DNA from: Buxus sempervirens
Taxonomy: Eukaryota; Streptophyta; Magnoliopsida; Buxales; Buxaceae
Reading direction: 5' to 3'
NCBI GenBank assembly: GCA_947561395.2
Contig: OX387192.1
Location: 11,010,221-11,074,220 of the forward strand
Length of the DNA: 64,000 nucleotides
The first letter of the stretch is position 1; the number at the start of each line of letters is the position of its first letter. Positions 1-12,990 of the stretch are shown here, in pieces. Below the pieces are notes generated by a model. That model saw only the letters and a program-made list of their open reading frames with translations, made no database searches and was not told the DNA's origin. Made by a program: the position numbers and the translations under genes.

Positions 1-2378
1 CTCAGAACCCGGATCAATGCAAAACAGGCACCAACCCGAATCCAAAGTGCTACTGGGCTCAAAGCATCTAATTACCAGACAATCAAATTTAATTCATTCA
101 ATAATTAATATCAGAGTACGGAAGTCTAACATCAATAAAAATCAATAAGTGTGAATAAAAGTGTCATCCAAACCTTCACATCAATAATAATCAAAGTTTG
201 GTAAATAGGTTCTATCCCTCTCTTACTCTCATAATCATCTAATCCATAAAATAACAAAATAAGAATCAAATGTATCTATCATCTGTATCAACCTCCAATC
301 AATAACTACACGGGATAGTAATAATCCTCTAGAAAAAAGTCAGCAAACTCGCCCTGAGAACCAACCCCCCAGTCACTCTCATATGGATCAGCTGAAAAAC
401 AAAACAAAACACGGATGAAATACAAATATCCCAGTAGGTAATACTATGCATGGATAAACAATTTATACATAAAAATAGTCATGTTTTCATGCTCGATAAA
501 GTAAACGAGAAGAACAGGATACAATTTCAACAAATAAAACAGTACTCAATAAAAGCAGTTCATTAAGTAAGAACTATCCCATCAATATGATTCTCAACAC
601 ATAGGTGCAATAAGCAAAATCAAAACTAAACCAACATATGACATTGTAGGACTCATGAAGACAAGCAAGCCTTTAATAAGAAATTCTCTGTCCACTGTGC
701 CACCACGCGACTTATGAGTGAAGCTAGTAATACAATCCTCATACCCGAATCCGAATTTGACAATATGAGGCCTAGACAATGACTTATTGCGCATGAAATT
801 TATGTACCAGCAACTCATATCTGAAATACGGAGTACGGCATGTACCACCCAAGCATGCAACTCCTAAATCTAAACATAGGGATGGCCGCTAATCCGCACA
901 TACAGTGTACTCACCAGCAATCGGAATCTGAAATGAGACCCTATTGACATGAAGACCCCCCAATGCAAACTAACTTGCAAAGGAAGCGCAAACACAAACT
1001 ATGAATATCTGACCAAAGAAAAACCTCTTTACTCTCTAGCTTAACCGTATGGATCCATATGCAACTATGTCCACTAGACACCAATAATAACAACTCACTC
1101 AAAATCACTGTAATTTAATAATAGTGCCTAGTCGCATATAGGGTTTTCCAAAGCTTATGCTTTATCAAAAAATAACTCATCATATCAAATTTGGTGTGAA
1201 GTTTTTCTAATAATGTTTAGTAGTCAAGACACTTTAAAATATACTATACGGAGTAAGAATTATTCAAGTTAACTCAAATCAGATTGTGAAAGAATCCAAA
1301 TTCTGTGAATACCGAAAGTAAGACATTCTTTTAGCAAAACATACCTAAATACTCATTAAATTGTTTTTAAAGCAAACGATCAATGTAAACAATTTGTAAG
1401 CACTTAATATTTGTTGGTTCAAAGATCTAATATCATTCAAAGTCATTTTATATTGAAATTTATCTCAAAATTCAGAAAATCAGAAATCTGTTGTGATCGC
1501 TCAACCCACCCAGGCGCTCAACTGGTATGGTTAGGTGATCGTATCTAAATCTAGACTAGAAAACAAACTAGGCGCTCAAGCGAATTGATGGACGACCTAA
1601 ATATTTTTCAGGTTTTGAGCAGTCGCTCAACCCAGGTCGCTTAGGCGATCTGTTGGGCGACTGATTATCTAGAATTTACATATGAGTCACTAGACAGGAC
1701 CGCTCAGGCGATCGTGTCAAGCGATCAACTAATAGCGGCTAATTCTAACTTCCGAAACAAGTGTTCATGCAATATACTACTTTCTGTACATAAAAATCAA
1801 CTCTAATCGTATTCATAATCATATATTCAACACTTCAAAGCATGCTGGACGATCAAACCTCAATAAAACACATTAACATCAAAACGGGTGTGCTACCTAC
1901 CTTTGATGGCTCAAGGTCTCCTTCTTCCTCTTCTACCTTCTTAGTTTGGATTCTAATCTCTTCTTTTCAGCAACCCAACTCCTTCTAGAATGCAGTTCTC
2001 CTCAAGACCAGCAAAGCTCCTCATTTCTTCTTCTCCTCTCTTGGTTCTCTTATTTTCTCTTAGCCGCCAGAGACTCTACGTATGGTGTAGGTAAACGATT
2101 AGTCGTATACTCAAATAGAAACCCTATTTTAATCCTTACTATCCGATGTATCTCCTCTCTATCAACTTCCGTGCAACTAACCAATCAAAATAAAGATAAT
2201 TCTCAACTTAATACTTACCTCATTATCTCATGATCCAACGGTTGGATTTGCATCATACTCCCGATCTCCTTCATCCATGTGATCACCTATATAATTCATT
2301 ACAAATTTTCAGTACATTCCACAATAAAATACTGATTTTTATTTAATTTAAAATTCTGAAAATTTTCGGGGTCTTATA
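1..2378 (-). mobile_element. Family A long LTR (A1), probably solo, start cut by window edge
   Basis: The left edge lies only a few bases inside the LTR: it resembles the start of the copy at 4830 (TGTAACGCCCCGAACCC). The right end reads ggggtcttata where other copies end TTACA, so the terminal CA has mutated. Sense is taken as minus because intact copies have a TATA box and a splice-donor-like GGTAGGTAGCAC on that strand (here near 1890-1905). A GC-rich island with repeated GCGCTC/GATCGCTC words lies at about 1495-1735. No internal retroelement sequence adjoins it, so solo status is inferred. The short ORFs inside have no recognisable domain. Confidence 0.75.
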
Positions 2379-2657
2379 GATTGGCTACTCTGATTCAGAA
2401 TTTGCTGAATATGCTGATAATAGAAAGTCTACATCTCGATACTTGTTCCTATTAGTTGAAGGGGCAATTATCATAGAAAAGTGCCAAACAAGCTATTATT
2501 ACTACTTCTACTATGAAAGAAGAATTTTTAGCATGCTTTGAGGCTATAATTCATGGATTATTGTTGCAAAATTGTATCTAAGGAGTTGGACTTGTCGATA
2601 CTATTGCCAAGCCCTAAGATATTATTTTGATAGTTTGTGTTTAATCACAGCTGTTAA
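2379..2657 (+). pseudogene. Ty1/copia RNase H fragment
   Basis: Conceptual translation gives GYSDSEFAEYADNRKSTSR, matching the copia RNase H signature (GYSD.D.A...D.RKSTSG), followed in another frame by a stretch like AKQAIITTSTMKEEFLACFE, the usual continuation in copia polyproteins. Both frames carry stops, and only about 90 codons survive between two family A LTRs. This is the oldest recognisable host sequence of the nest. RNase H would degrade the RNA strand during reverse transcription; this piece cannot function. Confidence 0.75.
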
Positions 2658-4117
2658 TGTAAAATCCAAAATTTTAAATATTATTAAAAATTGGATTTTA
2701 TTGGTAAAGCCTTTTGATCATGTCTTAGTTGATTTAGGAGAGTAAGAAAGAGTTTAAATGGAGAACTTTGATAGAAACCAAAAGGTAGGAATTTTGGGAA
2801 ATTTTCAGAGATTTAATGAAGGGGAAATTTATAAATTAAGGTAAGTCAAATATTTTTATTTTAATGTTTGAATGAGTAGATATGGTGGTGTGGCCTTGTA
2901 TATCATTAAATAATTTATGTGAAAGCTTAAAGGTTGATTGGATGAGGTTGGATGGAGTGGTTTGTCACCACAACGAATCATGAAAGAGTTTTAAGTGAAA
3001 TGGGCGGCACTATAAATAGTTGCTCAAGTTTGTTATTCTAGTTTGGTCGTTTGGAGCAGAACAATCTAGAGAAGTGGAGAAGACAAGAGAAAAGGATCAA
3101 ACGATAATCGGCTGAGCTTGGAGAGAAATTGGAGGTAGAGATTGGTTGGAAGCTTGTGCAAAGCAAGAGAATTCAGGTCAGTTTTTATGTATTTTATGGA
3201 TAGATTCTAGTGTAGTGTTGATGAAAGAGTTTCAATCAAATTCGTTCAGATCTGGATTAAACGAATGAAACCTATGACTTTCAGTGATTGAAGAAGGATC
3301 TCTGTGTAACAGTTCAAATCTAGGAGAATTCTGAGTATTCTAAGGTGTTTTGCGGAATTCAGTTTAAGTGAGCAAGAGATTATGGATTGAGTTCAGATCT
3401 ATGATTCCAGTGGTATTGGAGTTAATTTCAAGCTCTTATCAGGTAAGTAGCACCTTTCTAAATGAAATTATGTTGGAATTTTCTGATTGGATGCACCTGA
3501 TTTGAGAATGAAAGGTTGAATTCAGATTTTATGAGTTTTTGAGCTAATTGAGTAGAAAATATAGATATGATCTATAAATCATGTTAAATTGTTGTTGATT
3601 TAGTTAAAAAGCTCCTATTAGTGTTTTAAAAGATGTTTGTATGATTCTAGAATAATTAAATTAGGTTTTGGTAGTTTAAATTTCTAAAACTCAGAAAATT
3701 TACAAATCTGTTCGCAAAACTATATTTTGGCTGGCTGTCTGAAATCGCGCTCGAGCACTATCCCAAGCGCCTTGCCTATGTTTTATTTTAAAACTCAGAA
3801 CCCAAGAGTTGTCAAACCCAGATAAGCCAAGCGCTCAACCCAACCTCGAGCGCTCTGCCAAGCGCCCATTTTCCAATTTAAAATCCTTCTAACGCTTCAT
3901 GGACGCTTGAGCGCCTAAGACAGAAATCCTTATTTTCCAATTTAAGGTGATTTTGACTACGGAATTGTTTTTAATCAAATCCAACTTATGTACAAATAAG
4001 ATTTAGGTATTTAGAAAGTGTTTGAATAGGATTTATATTAAAATTCAATTTAACAAAGAGTTTGGGCACATTATACTAAATTTTGTGAGACTTTTGGTTC
4101 CAAAATATTATAGAATG
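2658..4117 (+). mobile_element. Family A LTR (A2), 5' part, interrupted by element T1
   Basis: It starts TGTAAAATCC, matching the sense start TGTAAAACCC of the copy at 5858. A splice-donor-like CAGGTAAGTAGCACC lies near 3440 and the GC-rich GCGCTCGAGC/AAGCGC island at about 3735-3960, in the same order as other copies. It stops at 4117 where T1 begins. The remainder should lie beyond T1 outside the window; the expected TSD of T1 is gaatg (4113-4117). Confidence 0.7.
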
Positions 4118-4222
4118 TGTAGACACCCCAAATTGCACTACCGGATGAGAAAATAAAAATATATATTTAATTGGGATTTGAAACAGGTCAAAAAGTGCAA
4201 AAATTGATCAAACCTGTATTGC

Positions 4223-4325
4223 CCGCATTAAAAATGCGGACTTGCGATGACCGCATTCAATTTGCGGTCATTACATGACCGCATTAAATTTGTGGTCAAG
4301 GCATGACCGCAATTCAAATGCGGTC
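4223..4325 (+). promoter_or_regulatory. Cluster of four hairpins upstream of the T1 TATA box
   Basis: Inverted pairs are CCGCATT/ATGCGG (4223-4239), GACCGCA/TGCGGTC (4249-4255 with 4263-4269), GACCGCA/TGTGGTC (4277-4283 with 4291-4297) and GACCGCA/TGCGGTC (4305-4311 with 4319-4325). The single deviation makes a G-U pair in the sense RNA. It lies about 200 bp upstream of the TATA box. Function is unknown. Confidence 0.75.
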
Positions 4326-4528
4326 GGGCGTATTTTTGTGCGAATTTGCAATTGCTCGATTTTTTAGCCATATTTACCATTCGTGTCTCTCTTTAAGAGT
4401 TTTGTCCACCCTTTTTTACCCTTCGTTGGTTCTCATATTTACTCAAACTCAAGTTCTAAAACTGAATTGGAACATTCTAGAACCTATTTTTGGTCTGCCC
4501 TTTGGACCGCCCTTGCCTTAGCTCTTGC

Positions 4529-4540
4529 CTATAAATAGAG
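4529..4540 (+). promoter_or_regulatory. TATA box of T1 5' LTR
   Basis: CTATAAATAGAG is followed by the conserved initiation-region word CTCAAGCAAATGGCC, also found downstream of the TATA box in the B LTRs. Confidence 0.75.
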
Positions 4541-4626
4541 GGCCTCTCCTCAAGCAAATGGCCAGAAATTAGAGATTGAAGAGCTCCAAGTGAAGAAGGG
4601 AACCTCTGCCTCTTTGCTTTCTTCAA

Positions 4627-4637
4627 TCCAGGTAAGC
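4627..4637 (+). other. Predicted splice donor in T1 5' leader
   Basis: ATCCAG|GTAAGC (GT at 4632) is a strong donor about 90 bp after the TATA box, conserved in the B LTRs (22185, 33533). A matching acceptor lies just before gag at 13881. Confidence 0.55.
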
Positions 4638-5857
4638 TTTCTCCCTTTTACTTTTCTATTTTTAATTTCTAGGATTATTCTGTCTTCTACTTTTTCTGTA
4701 GAATAAGGCCTGTGTGTGGTTGTAACCCCAAACCTAAATCCAAGTACCTCAAGTATCTTCTCTAGCCGTAAAACGTGAAGAGAGTTCTATGGGAAAGAAA
4801 GACAGGAATGGATCCATAGGGTAGGCCCCTGTAACGCCCCGAACCCAGGTCAGTGCAAACCGGCACCCGACCCGAACCCGGTTCGCTACTGTAACAACCC
4901 GCATTTAGTTCAACAACCAAATCCGAGGTGTTACTGGCCCATATCAAATACATCATCAATAATATACCAGACCAAAGAATTAAAATCCATTCAACTTATT
5001 ATACTATCAGAGTTGCGGAAACAAGTATGTGCGGAAGTGTAGTTTAAAATCCTCAAATAAACATATAGTTTGATCATCAATCATTAATATCAAAGTCTGG
5101 TAAAATAAACTGGTTACTATCTCTCTCTCGTCTCTCTAATACATCAAATCCAAATGAATAATAATAATCTAATCAAAAGTGCTAAGTCTATATCATTCAT
5201 CCACCTCACACAAGATCCGGATAATAGTAATCCTCCGGTGTGTACTCAGCTATCTCTCCCTGGAAATCACTAAGATCCCCCTCTCGCGTATCGGCTGAAA
5301 AATGAAATAAAAGTAGGGTGAGATACGGATATCCAAGTAGGTAACACATGCATGATTAGACAGTTCATATAAGTAAAGTAACAGTTCATGCACGATTAAG
5401 CAATATCGACTAATCAGGCTCGTATAATCATTCATATCATTCATGAATACAAAACAGTTTGATAAACAGTTCTAGAAATGAATTTCAGCAAGTTTTAATA
5501 TAAGAATCCAATATCAAGATCAATAACATGATTCACACTTTGCTAGGATGCACTAAGCAGTAACATCCGATCAATATCCCAATCACATGCCTCCAGCATG
5601 TATTCAATAATAATATCAAGTATTGTGATTTCAGTATCATTGTAGGACTCACAAAGATAGATAAACCTTTTGAGATGATTCTCAACCAATTGCTATACCA
5701 CCGTGCGACTTGGGAGCAATGCTACTAATGATACTCAAGTCCCATGCAGCGCAGCTTAGACAAGAGCCGTAATCACTGACTTATTGCACACGTACCCATC
5801 AGAGTTGGCATGTACCAGCGGCATGCAGCACCAGAATCAATACATGGAGATGGTCGC

Positions 5858-8452
5858 TGTAAAACCCGGAATTTTTAAGAGATTTTAATTAAGGGTAAAT
5901 AGGGGATTAAAGGATTTAATGAGATTAATTAAGTCAAATTTTTAAAAGAAAAGGTGGTATGGTTTGTTTTGGGTCTAGTGATTCTGGTTTGATTATGGTG
6001 GATTGGTTTAGTTCAAGTGAATCAGTTTAAGTGATCGAATTCAGTTTAGTTGGGTTGGGTGTAAATTTTTAAAAAAAGGTTTAAGTGGGTTTAAGTTGAT
6101 TTGGTTTAAGTGGGTTTAGTTGGGTTCATATGGGTTATTTAAGTGGGTTTATGTGATTTATTTAAGTGGGTTGGTTTAATTGGTTAGTTGGGTTTAATTT
6201 CAGTGGTTTGGTTTATTGGATTAAGTGGAGCAGTTTAGTTAATTTAGTAGATAACTTGAATTTATTTGGGTTAATTGGGTAAATTGGTCCGATTCAATTG
6301 GGTTAGGTTTAGTCAATATGGTTTATGTGTACAAAGGGAGTTTAATTGGTTTAATTAGGTTTAGTTGGGTTAAGTGGTTTATTTAAATAGGTTCAATTGG
6401 ACCGGTCTGGTTGGTTTGGTCGGTTCGGTTAACCGGGTCATATATATATATAAGAAAACCCTCTTACCAAGAGAACCGGGAGGGTTCTATTTCATTTTGT
6501 GAAAGAAGAACCGGGGGGGTTCTTGCAGTTCGTCTCTTGTTGGAGAAGCCGCAGGGAGAAAGGGGTTTGAGGTGAGCGAGGAGCGCCGAGAAGAGGAGGA
6601 GAATAAGGAGAGAGGAAGAAGAAGAAGAGGCCGACCAAGGTAAGTAGTTTTTTTTTTATTTCTGTTCTGGTTTTCTCACGATTGCAGAAGGTGGTTTGAT
6701 TTTTTTTTTTATGCTGAATCTCATGTATAAGTTCAACTATCAAGCTTAATATTCAGTTTAATGTAATGATAGAAGATTTCAGTTGGTTTTAAGTGAAATG
6801 GATGGTTGGGGTGATCAAGCGAAACTTTGAAATTCACGGAACCCGACTGGTTCGCAGTTCGCGGCGGAGGAGATGAAGTTTTGAAAAATATTTAAAGTTT
6901 GGTGCAAAACATCAATAGTAAACCGAAATTGATGTATTATTTTAGAAAGTAATTACATTTTAGCGTAAAATTTCTACTGTATTAATAAATTAGTACACCG
7001 AACTTAAATAATTACTTTTTAGTTTAGATTTTAGTTAGATTCAACAAATAAGTTCAATCCCCAAATAAATAATTACATTTTAGTTATATTTTGAAAGAAA
7101 AATCAAAATTTAAGGAAAAAGTGTTTAAAAATGAGTTTTAGGATTTGTAGTTTAATTTAAAAATGAGATAAGGTCAATTTAATAATAGTAAAGAGAAAAA
7201 TAATAGTTGAGATGCAATCTAGCATATTGCTTGAAGAGAATTTTGGGAAAAATAGGATTTTCTTTCGCTAGGTTATAGTTTTATAAGTTGGATTTGAGGT
7301 TGACTTTAGAAGAGAGTAATTTAAGGAAAATCCTTATAGGAAGTTAATGGTTTAACCTTAAATTGAGCAAAACAAGTTTGAATGTATCAATAACATCGAA
7401 ATCAGATTGTAATATTCGAGATTACCGGTTTAACTGAAAAATGACTTCTTAGCATAATTTTGTATTTTAAAAGGGATTTCGTGGAAATTAAGAGGGATAG
7501 TTTTCAACTTAAATACGTTTGGTTTCGATTGGTTATTTCTAATCCCTCCATGTATGTGGAGGAGGGTTAGCCACTTTCTGCATTTAGTTGGATACTTTAC
7601 CTCTGTGTACTCAGAGAGGCCCCGTGTACTCGGGATGTTTTAGTTGAGATTAGAATGAGTTGTGTTCACCATATTTTCATGGTTGGTTTCGATTTTAGAA
7701 CCTAGTAGGCATAGCGCTATATGGATCCATGTAGGAGCTAGGTAGTGGAAGGGATTGTTCTTTGCTAGTTGTAATTCCCTGTCCACGCACGCGTGTTCCA
7801 CTGTGTACTCAGTGAGGCCTGATCGTGTACTCGGCTGGCTGCGGCTATTCACTCATTTTATCGTGTACTCGGACCATGTTTGGGTAGTTCTTGCCAACCC
7901 ATCACTGTACTGGGTGGGTTCTCCCGCAATAAGACGACGATCGTGTACTCGGCTTCGCACCTAAGCCGGGAGGTGGCATAGTGGACATTGTGATTATCCT
8001 GGTTAAAGACAGTCTTACGTCATGAGTCCTGCTATGGTTTGTTGATTTATTCTGGTTACTTTGTGTTTATTGATATATTATCATGGAATTATTCTGTTTA
8101 TTCGTTTTATTGTCGATTGATGCATATTTTAATCCGAATCATATTTTAGAAATGTTAAAATGTTTATGAGCATGCATAGGCTACTTACTGGGATATTCGT
8201 ATCTCAGACCGTTTGTTTTGTTTGTTTTCAGATTCTGGTAAGGTCGACACCTGCGGGTATATGCGAGGTTCATGTGAGTTAGCCTTGGTTATTGTATTTA
8301 TTATTGAGCTTGGGTTATAGTGCACTCTGTTTATCCAGTTATTGTTTTATTCATGTCCTTCCTTCACTCTGATTTTGCTATCCTGGGTTATATTTTAACC
8401 TTCGGAGATAAGTTACGGTTTTCTTTACGTAACTTGGATCCGGGGCGTTACA
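5858..8452 (+). mobile_element. Solo family A LTR (A4) nested in A3; TSD gtcgc
   Basis: Sense orientation is plus: it starts TGTAAAACCCGG, has a TATA-like run at 6441-6454 and a donor-like CCAAGGTAAGTAG near 6640, and ends GGGGCGTTACA. TSD gtcgc is at 5853-5857 and 8453-8457. Length is 2,595 bp. The U3 part (about 5990-6420) is low-complexity GGTTTAAGTGGG-type repeats. The word GTGTACTCNG recurs at least five times between 7600 and 7950. Confidence 0.93.
5990..6420. repeat. Degenerate short tandem repeats in A4 U3
   Basis: Many imperfect copies of GGGTTTAAGTGG/GGTTTAGTTGGG, strongly purine/T-biased on the plus strand, ending just before the TATA-like run at 6441. Confidence 0.7.
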
Positions 8453-10024
8453 GTCGCTTATCCACATGTACAGGGAATCACCAGCAGCTCACTGGGGTGT
8501 CCCTCCAGACATAGGACCTTCCTAGACAAACTAACTTGCAAAGGAAGCGCGTTGCATATAGGAGTAACTCAACCCAAATGACATATCCCTCAGCTATTTA
8601 GCTACAACTATGGATCCATAACCAGCTATGTCCACTAGACTCCAAAATTCCCTAAAATATAATATTTCTATAAGGGTTGGTGCCTAGCGGCATATAAAGG
8701 TTAAATCTGTCAATTACTTCAATATTCGGTCATCTGAGTTCTGAATTCTCTATATACAGTTTTCTGGTTTATAATGTCATTTAGAAGATGTTCTAGCAAT
8801 TAAATACAAGTTAGGTTTTCCAAAAACTAGGTTTCTCCATTTCTTTCAAAGTTTGGTAACTAATGTCCTAAATACCTCCCTAATTTATTTTTCTGTAAAA
8901 CAGGGAATTAGATAGTTTATTTTGGTCTTAAAACATCTTATTTAATCATTAAAATTGTCTAAAAATAGTTTGGAATTGAATCAGGGTGTGAAATTATGAA
9001 AATCTGAACAGAGCGCCTAGGATCGCTCAGGATCGCCCCAGCGGTCTGTGGTCAGCGATAGTTCAAAATCGAACGCCGACGATACGTCTTCAAGCGGTCT
9101 ACAGTGGTCTGAAATTTATAACGAGCGCCTAAGATCACCGAGAACAGTCGAGGTCGGGGGTCATTTGAAAACGATCAGAATCAGTTCCAAATCATGATTT
9201 TTCTCGTCTAAACTCATTCTAACATATATATAACATGATTATCAACATATATACATCATTATATATCATAAAAACATGCTTTGTCGATTAATCACATGTA
9301 AATACAAAAACGAAGGTAAACGGTGTCACCTACCTCTTGAACGAACGTTCCTCTTCCTTTCTTCTTTCAACAACGATTCTCTATCACCCAGCAACACTCT
9401 GGACGATGAAGAACTCAAAACCAGACCTTTCCTCCTCCTCTTCTTCTTCTTCTCCTTCAGTCGGGTTTGTCGCTTGCGGCTGTCGAAGATAAACGAAATA
9501 CGAGCGTATATGATTTAGGTTATTAAACTAATACTTATACTCTCCGATCCCATGTATCTCACATACACCAAATTCCATACACACGCCCAATCAGAATACA
9601 TACCTCGATATCTCATGATCGGACGGTCAGATCTGCGTCTAATTCTGGATCTCCACTAATTAGATCATCCCCTACAAAAATAAATTATTTCTATCAATTA
9701 TAACTCTCACTAATATCATTTATTAATTTAATTTATTATTTAAGGAAAATTCGGGGTTTTACAGCCCCTATGTATTGTAATCTTTGATTTGAGTATTTTT
9801 AATACTTCGCTTAGGCTATGCGATTGTTTATTATTGAAATATGGAGGAATACCATGGATCTATGCTATTCATAGCATTAGATCTCAATTTTCTCCTAAAG
9901 TTTTGTTTTTCTACATTATTTTCTCTCTTTTGATGTTTTTTATTATTAGGCTAGGATTTTGGATCTACCATGATCAATATGGTAGATATGAAATCAGAAG
10001 CCTTAAAGTAACCTCTCGGATTTC

Positions 10025-10360
10025 ATGAGATGATTTTTTGAGTTATTTTAATTTTTGAGAGAGGATCCTATGGTCTAAACTCTCCATTTTTTATGTTTTC
10101 ATCAACATGGGTGTATCTGGTTTAGATCTCTCAACTAATGGGAGGTTTGGACTAGATTTGTACCCTAGAATTGTTCAAATTCATTTTTCAACAGTATGAG
10201 ATGATTTTTGAATTATTTTAATTTTTGAGAGAGGATCCTATGGTCTAAACTATCCTTTTTTGGTGTTTTTCATCAACATGGGTTTATTTGGTTTAGATCT
10301 CTCAATCAATGAGAGATCTGGACCAGATCTGTACCCTATATTGTTCAAGTTTAATTCCTC
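10025..10360 (+). repeat. Tandem duplication (172-bp period) in T1 LTR
   Basis: Two diverged copies start at TGAGATGATTTTT (10025 and 10197). Each carries GAGAGAGGATCCTATGGTC and GGTTTAGATCTCTCAA. Confidence 0.8.
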
Positions 10361-10840
10361 AATATTTTGATTTTAATTTTGTATTTCAAGGAATTAACTT
10401 AAATTTGGTTTTTTTTATATTTTTTGCTTTTAGGTTTGTTTTCTTTATCTTGATTTTATTAAATCATGAAACCCAAGAATTGGTATATTCATTTGAATGA
10501 TCTAGAATTAATTGGATCATTCATATGGAGAAAACCATACATTTTTATTCTTTTTATTTACTTTTAATTTGATTTTTATTAATAAGCATTTTTCTAGCAT
10601 GAACAACACTTGGCAACCACCTTGCGTGGATGAATAGGAGTGCCTAACACCTTCCCCTATTCATAACTTAATCTCCTTACCCATCTCTGGTTTCTTTTTA
10701 TTTTAAAATAGAGTTATTTTTACTCTAATTTTCGATTTTGGTATCCATTCACACCTAAAATTGAATGATGGCGACTCCTTTTTTATTGAGCCCATGTGAT
10801 GATCAGGAAGTCATTGAATTGATTTTCCATGTCTCACAAC

Positions 10841-10858
10841 TGGCGACTCCGCTAGGGA
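10841..10858 (+). promoter_or_regulatory. T1 primer-binding site
   Basis: TGGCGACTCCGCTAGGGA follows the LTR end and a 2-nt spacer. It differs from the B PBS (22716) at two positions (C for T at 10850, A for G at 10854). It is complementary to a tRNA 3' end; tRNA-Arg is the primer reported for Ogre-type elements. Primer identity was not verified here. Confidence 0.8.
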
Positions 10859-12299
10859 CTTGTGGATTTAAGCCTTGATTTGTGTTTTTGTTCATGTTTT
10901 GCATTTATTGGGAATGCTTGCTATTTTGTTTTATTGAGCATGTTTGATGTACTTTAAATCTAATTTACTGGTTAAAAACTCATGGGGGTAGAAACATGTT
11001 TAAATCTGATTTATAGGGTTATTTCTAGAAACATGTGTAAGGGGCTTGTTTTGCTAAACCATGCTCATTTGCTATATTTTTATGATAGCATGTTTTAATT
11101 CAGATTTTTAATACCATGTTTTGATCATAATAGGATGAGTATGAAATCTGAATTTTTGGTTTACGTTTTGAAAATTTCAGCTTGTTTTCCATAATTAAGT
11201 GCTTCTTGTACAATATTATTAGTTGCTGTATTGTTATAATAACATGCTTTGCTTTGGGGGTTTAATGCTATGTTTTGATCATGAAACCTGGGAGTTTAGT
11301 GGATATTTTTAGGTTTTCAAGCATGTTTTTCATGATTAATGGTTTCTGTACAATATGATAACATGCTTGTGTGATATTTTTTTTGGTATATATTAATCAT
11401 GAGCATATTTAGGTGTTTTTTATCCTGTTGCTTGTGTTTATTTATTTCCAATATGATGTCATATCTGCCTTGGTTTGAGAATGTATATGTGCATGGTTGC
11501 AAAAAAGAGTGGCAAGGGGTTGGGATGTTGTGAATGTTTCCTTGTATTTCAAATGCACTTGAACACTTTAAATCTTTTACACAGCCCACCCATTACCTAT
11601 AGGAATTTGAACCTGAATCTGTGTAGTTTGGCACACCGAGGTCGTTACTTCGGAAAGCGAAACTGAAAACATTCACCTTAGAACTTTGAGCTAATGATGT
11701 GATGACATTGTGGATCTTTGATTCTGCTCATCACTAGGCTTGAGATCTAAGTTGCCAATAAGCCAAAACCCAAAACCCCTACGCTTGAAGGTGGAGAAAC
11801 ACGTTTTTCAGCTAAAGTATACAATTACGATAGGGAAATGGGTTTGTAATTGAGGGAAGGCCGGTTGCATGGTTCACAATGCCAAGGTATGATATGAATA
11901 CCATATTGAAGGTAAACACAAGGTAATGTCATTTTTTTTAGAATTATCTTCATATCATGTAAAGTAAAGTGTCATGGTGTCCATATGTTTGAGATGGAAT
12001 TTTTCCCAATAAGGTCTGTATCTTAAGATCGGTGTATCCAATAGGAAGAGTTTCTTTAACTCTGCTCAAAAGTCATCTTACCCAAAATCCATGTAGGAGG
12101 CAACCAAATGTACAAAATCCATGAATATGGTGTCTAATTTTTGGAGGGAACATGTGCCCTCATGAGCATTCATATACTTTTGTAAGTATAGTGTCAAAAT
12201 CCACTTTGGGATAGTTTAGAAGCCTTTCAATGGTAAACCGTATGTTTGGGTGAGCAATCAAAGTAATCAAACTTTTTGGAAAACAAAACAGTGAAAATC
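10859..12299 (+). other. T1 leader, non-coding
   Basis: AT-rich untranslated leader between PBS and gag without a supportable ORF. The only local feature seen is a small hairpin, CCGAGGT/ACTTCGG, at about 11635-11652. T runs and CATG-rich stretches are otherwise unremarkable. Confidence 0.6.
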
Positions 12300-12420
12300 A
12301 GTCCGTAAACCGCATTTTATTTGCCGGCATGTGCTGACCGTATTTTATTTACAGACATAGCCTGACTGCATTTTATTTGCAGTCATGGCTAAACCGCATT
12401 TCATATACGGTTTACGGACT
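12300..12420 (+). repeat. Closed multi-branch inverted repeat in T1 leader
   Basis: A perfect 13-bp outer stem (AGTCCGTAAACCG at 12300-12312, CGGTTTACGGACT at 12408-12420) encloses smaller hairpins. One is the perfect GACTGCA/TGCAGTC (12364-12370 with 12378-12384), with two imperfect A/T-looped hairpins before it and an AAACCG/CGGTTT arm. The fold would be a cloverleaf-like cruciform. Related in wording to the GACCGCA hairpins of the LTR. Confidence 0.75.
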
Positions 12421-12990
12421 TAATTGAATTCTAATAACTTTTGCCAACTTGGTTCCTTTAACCTCTTAAGTGATTTAAACAGATGATAAACACTTCAATA
12501 AAAGTAAATAGCATCCAAATTCTTCTAAACTCACTCAAATCAAAGGGTTAAGTTTTTTTAGGAAATTTTACCTAATTTGAACATGTAACTTAACTCAAAG
12601 AGTGGAAGTGATAAAGAAAATGTTTGTGAATCAAAATACATTTTAATTGAACCTCAAACCACATCAATGTTGCAAAACACATTCTTGAAGTGCCGTCTAA
12701 GGGAGAATAAGGAAAGAAAATTTCAAATCATAAGAACAATTCAATTTAAAAATCTGTTCTTGAATAAGAAATTTCCAAACAAAAGAAAAAGGAAAAAAAA
12801 CTTCCAAAAAACTTTTTCTTAAGGAACAATGTGTTTGTCAAACTATAGGTATCTTGGGAACCTTGGAATCTCAAATGGGACACTTGGAAGCCATTAAATT
12901 CCAAGCAAATTTATAAAAAAATATCAATTTCCTTAATGCAACTTGAGTTTCTTTTTCAACTCAAAAGTCGTAAAAAAGATTCAAAAATTC
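12421..12990 (+). other. T1 leader, non-coding
   Basis: AT-rich sequence with A-runs near 12780-12830 and no recognisable gene or repeat before the hairpin-bearing repeats begin at about 12990. Confidence 0.5.

Larger units (their letters stand above)
4830..9763 (-). mobile_element. Solo family A LTR (A3) inserted in T1 5' LTR; TSD gcccc
   Basis: Plus-strand ends are TGTAACGCCCC and GGGGTTTTACA. The perfect 5-bp duplication gcccc is at 4825-4829 and 9764-9768. Without the nested A4 the LTR is 2,334 bp. The sense strand is minus, judged from the donor-like AGAGGTAGGTGACACC (rc near 9320). A GC-rich island lies at about 9005-9165. No internal retroelement sequence is present. Confidence 0.92.
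4118..10838 (+). repeat. T1 5' LTR (about 1.78 kb after removing the 4830-9763 insertion)
   Basis: It starts TGTAGACACCCC and ends ATGTCTCACA, two bases before the PBS. It contains a hairpin cluster (4223-4325), a TATA box (4529), a splice donor (4632) and a duplicated 172-bp segment (10025-10360). Its ends match those of B, so both belong to one lineage, but the bodies are diverged. Confidence 0.85.
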
